Assembly: GCF_016086655.4 (NCBI RefSeq)
Contig: NC_052131.2
Coordinates: forward strand, 6,121,940-6,185,939
From: Lepeophtheirus salmonis
Taxonomy: Eukaryota; Arthropoda; Copepoda; Siphonostomatoida; Caligidae
Reading direction: 5' to 3'
DNA length: 64,000 nt
Positions 57,728 to 64,000 of the stretch are shown here, piece by piece. The number at the start of each line of letters is the position of its first letter. Within the stretch, counting starts at the first letter, position 1. The notes under the pieces were generated by a model, which saw only the letters and a list, made by a program, of their open reading frames with translations, was not told where the DNA came from and did not search any database. The translations under genes and the position numbers were made by a program.

Positions 57728-60724
57728 TCATATTCCAAGAATCACTGATTGTTTTGTCGCTTGTTGAATAGTAGATAAGGCATTTGGCGAACAAGATGCT
57801 CTGACTGACATTTCCCAGGCATTAAGAAGCTGAGTTAATGTATGATGAGGAGCCATACGGACCAAGCGATCCTTAAGAGCCTCTTCAACCATTTGAAAAA
57901 AAGGAGTAATTTTATATTCATTAGAACTAGGGTTAGTGAAAAGGCGGGGAGAAGAGGAAATTGGATAATTTTTAGGAATAGTTACACTGATGGCAGGAAC
58001 TGGAGGTAAATCTTGATCGTCGAGTTGACATATAAGTTTAAGTGGAGGGGCTCCACTTGATGCTTCTGCAGGGTCTAAGTTAACTTTAAAATGAGGCTGA
58101 AGTCTAGCAATTTCACCTTGTAGTACGTCTGGTATATTTGAGGACTCGTTTCCGTCTCTTTTCTTTTTACTTAGAAGTTTTCGCTTCCTTGTATAGACAG
58201 GAGGACCAATGTCTGGACCATACATTGTTTCCAATGGGGCTCCAAGAGTTCTTTGAAGAGAATGATTGAGAGGAACATATGCACTACTTGCATTGGGCTG
58301 TTGAAGCTGTTTATGTAGTTTAACAACAGACTCAAGGAGTGGATTAATGTTTGCAGATGTAAACATGTCTCCGGTGGATCCATCCTGTTCGATATTATCA
58401 TCAACAATAATTCGTTTCAGAACGGTTTCACATTTGAGAAGGGTTTCCATCGGCATACGCTTGTTGGGATTGGACAAAATGTCCATTAAACGTTTCATTT
58501 TGCTGAGTTTGACTTGATCCTCATTCCCAATTTTCGCAATCATTCTTTGTAGGGGCTCAATGTACTTGCCCAGCTCCCTTACTTTTTCTAGATACTGATG
58601 ATCTTCTACCGAGCCAGGAGGTTCATTGTGAGGTGTTACAACAGATGTCGACATAGGAGAAGGGGCCAACCCCCTGGTATTATTGGCATTGTTAACAGGA
58701 GAAAGCATACTTCCCATCTGTTGCTGTTGTTGTGGCGGCTGTTGCTGTTGATTGATAGGGGATTGGAGAAATTGAGCTTGTTGTGGCTGGACTTGTTGTT
58801 GTTGCTGCTGCTGTGTCGTACCTCCACTACTAGGAGAATTAGTCATCATCATGGGAGATCCTCCTGGTGGTAGAATAGTGTTGGCGTTGCTCGTATTTGC
58901 ATTCATATACATGGGAGGAGGTCCTCGCTGTTGAGTTATTATTCCTCCGCCACTGGACATCATTGGAGTTCCACCAGGCCCCATTTGTGACATACGAGGA
59001 TTCACACCACCCTGAGGTACCATCTACATTTTCATGAAATAAAACATAATTGAAAAGAGAAAATAAATAGATGTGACTAATAAGTAAGAACCTGCTGAGG
59101 CATCATGGGTCGATGACCACCCACCATATTGCCCATTTGAGGATTTGGCATTCTTTGTGTGAGACGAGCCTGGAGTTGACTCACTCCTGCAGCGCTTCCT
59201 GGATTCATTAAATTGGGCTGAAAAATATAATATTTGATATTAAGATATCGTTTAAGAACATTTCCGTGTTTGAATAAACACGTATGTCAGTCCAAAGATT
59301 ATTCCTCATATTGAACTCTTTGAGATAAAATATTAAATTAGATGAATTTTAATAATGTGATGAATGTTCGTTCCACCTCAGATTTAAAATTATTAGATTT
59401 GTAATGTTTTAAAAAACAAGTGACTATACCACTTCTTTGATAAGGCAATACGTTTCCTATTATATTTGAATGACATACGTAAGAAATTCGCATTTTTCTA
59501 ATTAATGATCCATTGATTAAATATTTGTAATATCATGAAATTTGTGTCCCAAATAATTGTCAAACTCTTCAAATGAAGGACTATAAAACTCATGTATTAA
59601 ACATGATACACATTACGTTATAGGATTAATGACAGTGTTAATTTCGTCAGCTATAACTAGACAAAAGGTATTTGGCAACGAATGTTTTTTTTTTGTTTTT
59701 TTCATAAGAATATGAAGACGAAACGAAACAATTTTTCTTTTCTTGACGAAATAAAGACGAGAGTAAATGTGAAGAAATTAACAGAGGGCAACCCTTTTGG
59801 GACCCTAATGAATTTGTTATTCAATTGGACAAAAAAAAAACTAGTTAATTTTTATTTTGTATAAGTTGCATTAATTTAAAATTATAATAACTGCAAAACT
59901 ATTATGTAGAAATTTTCACGGAAGATGTTAATAGATATAGAATTAAAAAAATGATTATTTATTTTGATGTTTCTAATTTTCAAAAAGTACCAAAACAAAA
60001 AGCCCCCCAAATAAGTTCCTAATGAAAAGAAAAAGAAAACAAATTCAATATAACATTAGAAATCAAAGAAAATAGATATGAATGGGATCATTTTAATTCC
60101 AAACTTGATTATAAGAAAATATATAGGGAATTAAACTAAAGGGAACCCATGTTATTGAAAGGTGAATGATTAATGGGTAAGAGTGATGTGTACCCACTCT
60201 TCTGATGAGTACTAAATGATTTTGTACTATGTAATGGCCTAACTATGAAGTAATAACTAATAAGGAAATGATTTTACGGCGGTTTTCAACAAGACTTTAG
60301 ATGAGGGTGCAACTTTGCCGCGTACCCTCATTTGTTGTTGTTGTTGCTGTTGTTGGAGCATTTGTATTTGTTGCTGTTGCTGAAGTGTCAAAGCCGGACG
60401 TTGAACCCCTCCTCCAACCATGCTTGCCGTGGGATCTGTCACATCAAAGCCCTGCTGTACTTGCTGCTGCTGCTGCTGTTGTTGTTGTTGAGTTCGATTC
60501 TTGACGGCGAGTATGATCTTTGAGATTGAACTAAGATATTCGTTGCGGTTCGAGGCCTCACTAAAGGCTTTTCTTTCAGTTTCAATGGCAGCTGCATGAC
60601 TCACATTCCCCTTCAAATCCCTCAGAGCCTCTTCCAACTTCTTCACCATGGTTCCACGAAAGCCCTCGCTACTCCATTCCACACCATTGCCACCCACCCC
60701 ACTATTCACTGCGTTAGGCATCAT
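57728..60724 (-). CDS. MED15: Mediator complex subunit 15
   Basis: Tail-module subunit of Mediator that receives signals from transcription activators. Exons 60724-60278, 59217-59092 and 59023-57728 join in phase to 622 residues. The N-terminal KIX-type domain (about 15-78) has WSSEGFRGTMVKKLEEALRD and NEYLSSISKIILAVKNR. Two glutamine tracts follow within the first exon (from about residue 79 and again near 115-130), then a Pro/Gly/Met-rich stretch (PNPQMGNMVGGHRPMMPQQ) and another Gln-rich segment. The C-terminal region has LEKVRELGKYIEPLQRMI and KLICQLDDQDLPPVPAISV, diagnostic of MED15. Glutamine tracts are coded by mixed CAA/CAG. The first intron is about 1.06 kb. Compared with vertebrate MED15 (about 790 residues) the Gln-rich middle is shorter. 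Confidence 0.95.
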
Positions 60725-62404
60725 CGAGCCGGATAAATAGTCTCTCCTCGGAGTTGAGTTAAGAGGATATCAATGAGAGCTATAGGCCGATAGTATAGTC
60801 ACAAGTCAATTAAGTAAAAGTCTAAAACTAAAGTCAAAAAAGTAAAGAAGATTATATTATTATAAAATAAAATATAAACAGATTTATAACTGATGGGAAA
60901 GAGGGAGAAAAAAACCCTTGCTAAATAGATACTTGCTATGTACGTAATTTATATGATGTCATTGGCTGTCATTCTTCCTTTATTTAGGGGAGACGAGGCC
61001 AAGCGTTTATAGGAGTTGGTTATCAGTTGTTACACAATTTATTAGAGGGCATCCACAGGGGGGGGTTGAGGCTATAGTCTCCCCCAAATTAAAGAATTTT
61101 TGAAAAAACAAATTTTAATGAAGAAATAAGGAGATTTTTTTTGTAAGATTTGAAAAAATGCTTTCCAATCCTCGGGTATTTTTTTAGATAATTAAATGCG
61201 GGCCACTATTTTTTATAATCAAACACAGGCCGGGGCTATTGACCTCAATGATCTTTTTAAAACTGGGCCGATAATAAAACTTGTTTGAACATGAAATTTT
61301 ACTTAGAACTAGTGATACTTCAAAGTCTACTCAGTGATTTTAATATATGTTTTTCATGGGGTGTTGCTAATTTTATGTTCTAAAATTAACTTTTAAAAGT
61401 GGCAAACTACCCCTAGACTCTTACCTAGAGTAAAAACTTATGAGGGGCGCCGATAAGGCAACAATCAAAGCAAAGTAAACTAGAATGGGCGCTCTGTAGA
61501 GTCCAAAACCTCCGCCGAAAATCAAATTGAGTTATATACACAGATGCAAAAATGTTATTATAAAAGATTATTATTGCTTTTTGCAATTTTTACCTGAATC
61601 AAGGAGAGTGCTTCCTGCCTTAATATACTATTATGTTTTTATTTACCAAAGCTGTCATAATTATTCTTTTTAATCCTAACTACGCTATCACAAAATAAAT
61701 GGAGTTTCAAAGTAAATTAGTGTTCTAAAAGATTAAGGAAAAACTCGTGGGAAAATATATCTTGTTCTAGACGACCTTACTTATTTCCCATAGACCCGGA
61801 GCATGAGGAACCGGACTTAACCTGAACACTGAAAAGGTGGACCTAAATACAGCTCTGAATATTGGATATTTACTCTTTTCTTTAATTATATTTACTATTT
61901 AGAATTAGTAATTAATAACTATTTATGGAGTATGAAGAAGATCTATAACAAAGATGCATTATAATTAATGAGAATTATGAATATTGGTAGATACCAGTAT
62001 AATATTAAAAATATATCTTAATATTGAGTTTCTTATATTGATTGTACAAAGTAGGTTGTATTGATAATAACATCGACGAGAATGTGTAACGGCCTTATTC
62101 ATCAGTACACATTTAAGTTGTGTGTACAAATTTCCCTATAACAAAGGTCTTATATGCCATGAGTGGATAATGTTATTGTTGTGGATTTATTGATTGTATC
62201 CCTTTTTTCATCTATACCATTGAGACTGAATTGAAGTGCTCTGGGCAATAATCAATCGTTTTCGATCACCAGAATTAAGAAACACATTTTTTTACTTCGG
62301 ATATAAAAGTGATGCTATTTTTGAATTAATTAGGACAGAGCGTTACTATTCCGTTCAGACCATGAGCGAGACAAGTGGCATTCAACATCATTGGAAAATG
62401 TTGT
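60725..62404. other. MED15 upstream region with an interspersed repeat
   Basis: About 1.7 kb. It carries the MED15 promoter side and, at 61,052-61,150, a plus-strand copy of the repeat also found inverted at 32,455-32,712 (CAGGGG-like start, AGTCTCCCCCAAATTAAAGA). No gene seen. Confidence 0.5.
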
Positions 62405-62720
62405 TTAACATTTTTGACTGCTTAATTTGATAAAATAAGCTGCACCATCGATAATCAAAACCTTTAGTCTCTCGCCATAGAAATCGGAGCCCAAAACGTT
62501 ATTAAGACTTTTGACTTCAATGCCTGTAATTTTTCTATAGCCAGCCTTCTTTTCATCTTCCAAATTTATTAAATAAGGTGAACCTATCAACCTGCAGTCA
62601 TGGATCGTAGTTTCGTCTAAGAAAAAAGATTATCATTTCCTACAATTCTTTCTTAATCTTTGAAAATACTACTTTACTTTTGGACTTCATTGACTTTGTG
62701 ATGGGGTAGCGAGAAGGCAT
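62405..62720 (-). pseudogene. Small two-exon coding relic, possibly transposon-derived
   Basis: A model with exons 62720-62678 and 62616-62405 keeps phase across a 61-base intron and gives 84 residues: MPSRYPITKSMKSKN, ETTIHDCRLIGSPYLINLED, then GYRKITGIEVKSLNNVLG, SDFYGERLKVLIIDGAAYFI and a KLSSQKC end. The pattern looks like part of a larger protein; the DGAAYFIK segment resembles the catalytic core of hAT-type transposases (a hydrophobic run, then Asp and Ala). No zinc finger or dimerisation domain is seen on either side, so it is probably a remnant. I am not sure of its family. Confidence 0.4.
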
Positions 62721-64000
62721 GGCTTTCCCATTATAAAGCATGAATTACTATACTATATAGATCATCACTATCTACGCAACCTCTGAAGCTCATCTTTTCA
62801 GTTAGTTATTAAATGGATATTGTTAATTACCGCTGTGATATTTAGGACTTTTAAAAATGCCATTAATTACATGTATATGACTCTTAAAAAGTAAAGGAGT
62901 CAGTTCCTGAACAGCAACAAGTCTTCCGGAGTCCTTATTTCTTCTTCTAATCACGAGACAGATAAGTATTTACTCCATTGTCGTCATATGGGATTCAAGA
63001 TGTCAAATTCTTTACTTTGAGACAGACCGTATACTTCCTCATAGTGGTAGAGAATATCCCCCTCCTTCCGGAAGCACTTTAATGAGAGGAAGATGAAAAA
63101 TACCAATCTGATCCCTCATTAATTGGGATGGGCTTATCCGACCTTAAAATTTATCAAGGAGGGATGTAATAATCTATGTTGCTGGATCATTAGTACACGA
63201 GTTTTACTAATTTATATACTACAACGTCAACATATAGGATTATACCTACGACATCTTTACAAATGATCAAACATGTTGAGGTATCAGTATAAGTTTACGG
63301 AGATATATCAAATTGTATCCATATATAGCCTTATAAAGTTATAGGGATTACAGGGGTGTCTACAAGGGTGGACTCCCCCCCCCCCCTCCAATAAAATATA
63401 TAGTCCTGCGGACGCCCCTGTTTTTTTGGATCTGGATGAATACTGAATACAATGCATTTGTTTTTTGACGACCTAGATAATATTGAATCCGATTCTCTAC
63501 TATAATAATTTTGTAATTAATAATCTAATATAATTTTAATATTTAGAGGTCATGGCAGTTTAATAGTGTAATCTCCGTATCGTCAATTTTTCCATGCCTT
63601 TATTGAGAGTTTTACCATTTTAAGGCACAAATAATCTAAGAACGGATCCTGTTCCTCAAATTTGAACATTTGATATGTAGTTCAAACTCATTCAAAACTG
63701 AATAAGAAAATGAATTAATATTGTAATTATTCTTGGCTATACAATATCGGTTGGTAAGTTATGATAACAAGTCTTTGTTGAACTAAGACTAGAGTTTAGG
63801 ATCGACTTCAAAGTAGTTCTTGCCAATGTTTTTACTAGTTACGGAGTTGGATTTGTGTTACTTCCTTTCTATCCCTCTCAGAGTTGCTCACAGCTAATCT
63901 AATAAAACGTCATGACAGCTAAGCTGATCTCCTCAAACACATTCTTCCATTGTCAGGGTTACTATGTTAATTTCGGTTTCTTTATTTTTAGCATACCGGT
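62721..64000. other. Right-edge region without recognised genes
   Basis: About 1.3 kb with no open frame of note. It contains the short CAGGGG-type repeat at 63,351-63,420. Confidence 0.5.
63351..63420. repeat. 70-bp element with CAGGGG(T/C)GTC inverted ends
   Basis: Begins CAGGGGTGTCTACAAGG and ends, inverted, CAGGGGCGTCCGCAGGAC; between them lies a run of about 13 C. The right end matches the terminus at 53,573 (ATCCTACGGACGCCCCTG against GTCCTGCGGACGCCCCTG), so it belongs to a family with several copies in the window. The 8-bp flanks do not match. Confidence 0.5.

Noticed and set aside
58598..58873. Plus-strand Leu/Arg-rich ORF
   Set aside because: It is the shadow of the glutamine-rich CAA/CAG tracts of MED15; the same applies to the Val/Ala-rich ORFs at 60,301-60,523.
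1..64000. CRISPR arrays, operons, prophage or viral genes
   Set aside because: No regularly spaced repeats, no bacterial gene arrangement, and all recognised genes are animal nuclear genes with introns or eukaryotic DNA transposons.

Overview
The window is animal nuclear DNA. It is AT-rich, its genes are split by canonical GT..AG introns (many only 50-70 bases long), and the genes encode conserved eukaryotic housekeeping proteins. The compact gene structure, Tc1/mariner relics of a type common in marine arthropods, and P-element/THAP-type transposases suggest a crustacean, plausibly a copepod of the sea-louse type. That placement is inference from sequence character, not a database match. No bacterial, organellar or viral genes, CRISPR arrays or convincing tRNA/rRNA genes were seen.

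Layout: (1) 1-3.8 kb: first coding exon of ATG9 (minus, running off the left edge), then a six-exon polypeptide GalNAc-transferase (minus). (2) 3.8-8.5 kb: gene-poor, with a P-element transposase relic, a diverged direct repeat and a tiny palindromic insertion. (3) 8.5-13.2 kb: TBC1D20-like RabGAP and mitochondrial EF-G1, both plus. (4) 14-19.2 kb: exocyst subunit Sec8/EXOC4 (minus, seven exons) with a Tc1/mariner relic in a large intron. (5) 20.8-27.7 kb: transposon graveyard, with a 1.7 kb element bounded by roughly 200-bp inverted repeats, a near full-length P-element transposase pseudogene and three Tc1/mariner relics. (6) 28.2-33.5 kb: an unrecognised type II membrane protein gene and a four-helix TMEM272-like gene (plus). 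(7) 33.8-40.5 kb: ABHD2-like lipase, ATP6AP1-like V-ATPase accessory subunit and COP9 signalosome subunit 6, all minus. (8) 40.9-42.6 kb: a second element with long inverted repeats in the divergent spacer between COPS6 and CEBPZ. (9) 43.5-50.6 kb: CEBPZ/NOC1 (plus) convergent with a RALGPS-type Ral exchange factor (minus). (10) 54.5-60.7 kb: eIF3b and Mediator subunit 15 (both minus). (11) 60.7-64 kb: mostly empty, with a small transposon-like coding relic and short repeats.

The genes do not form a pathway. They are independent housekeeping genes: membrane trafficking (ATG9, TBC1D20, EXOC4, RALGPS, ATP6AP1), translation and ribosome assembly (GFM1, EIF3B, CEBPZ), transcription and proteolysis control (MED15, COPS6), glycosylation (GALNT) and lipid metabolism (ABHD2). 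All exon models were built by hand from splice consensus and reading phase; for the recognised genes every junction keeps frame. The most unusual material is mobile: two long-inverted-repeat elements, two micro-insertions that are almost nothing but inverted termini flanked by 8-bp duplications, and a largely open P-element transposase relic. The most interesting unassigned gene is at 28,210-31,047.
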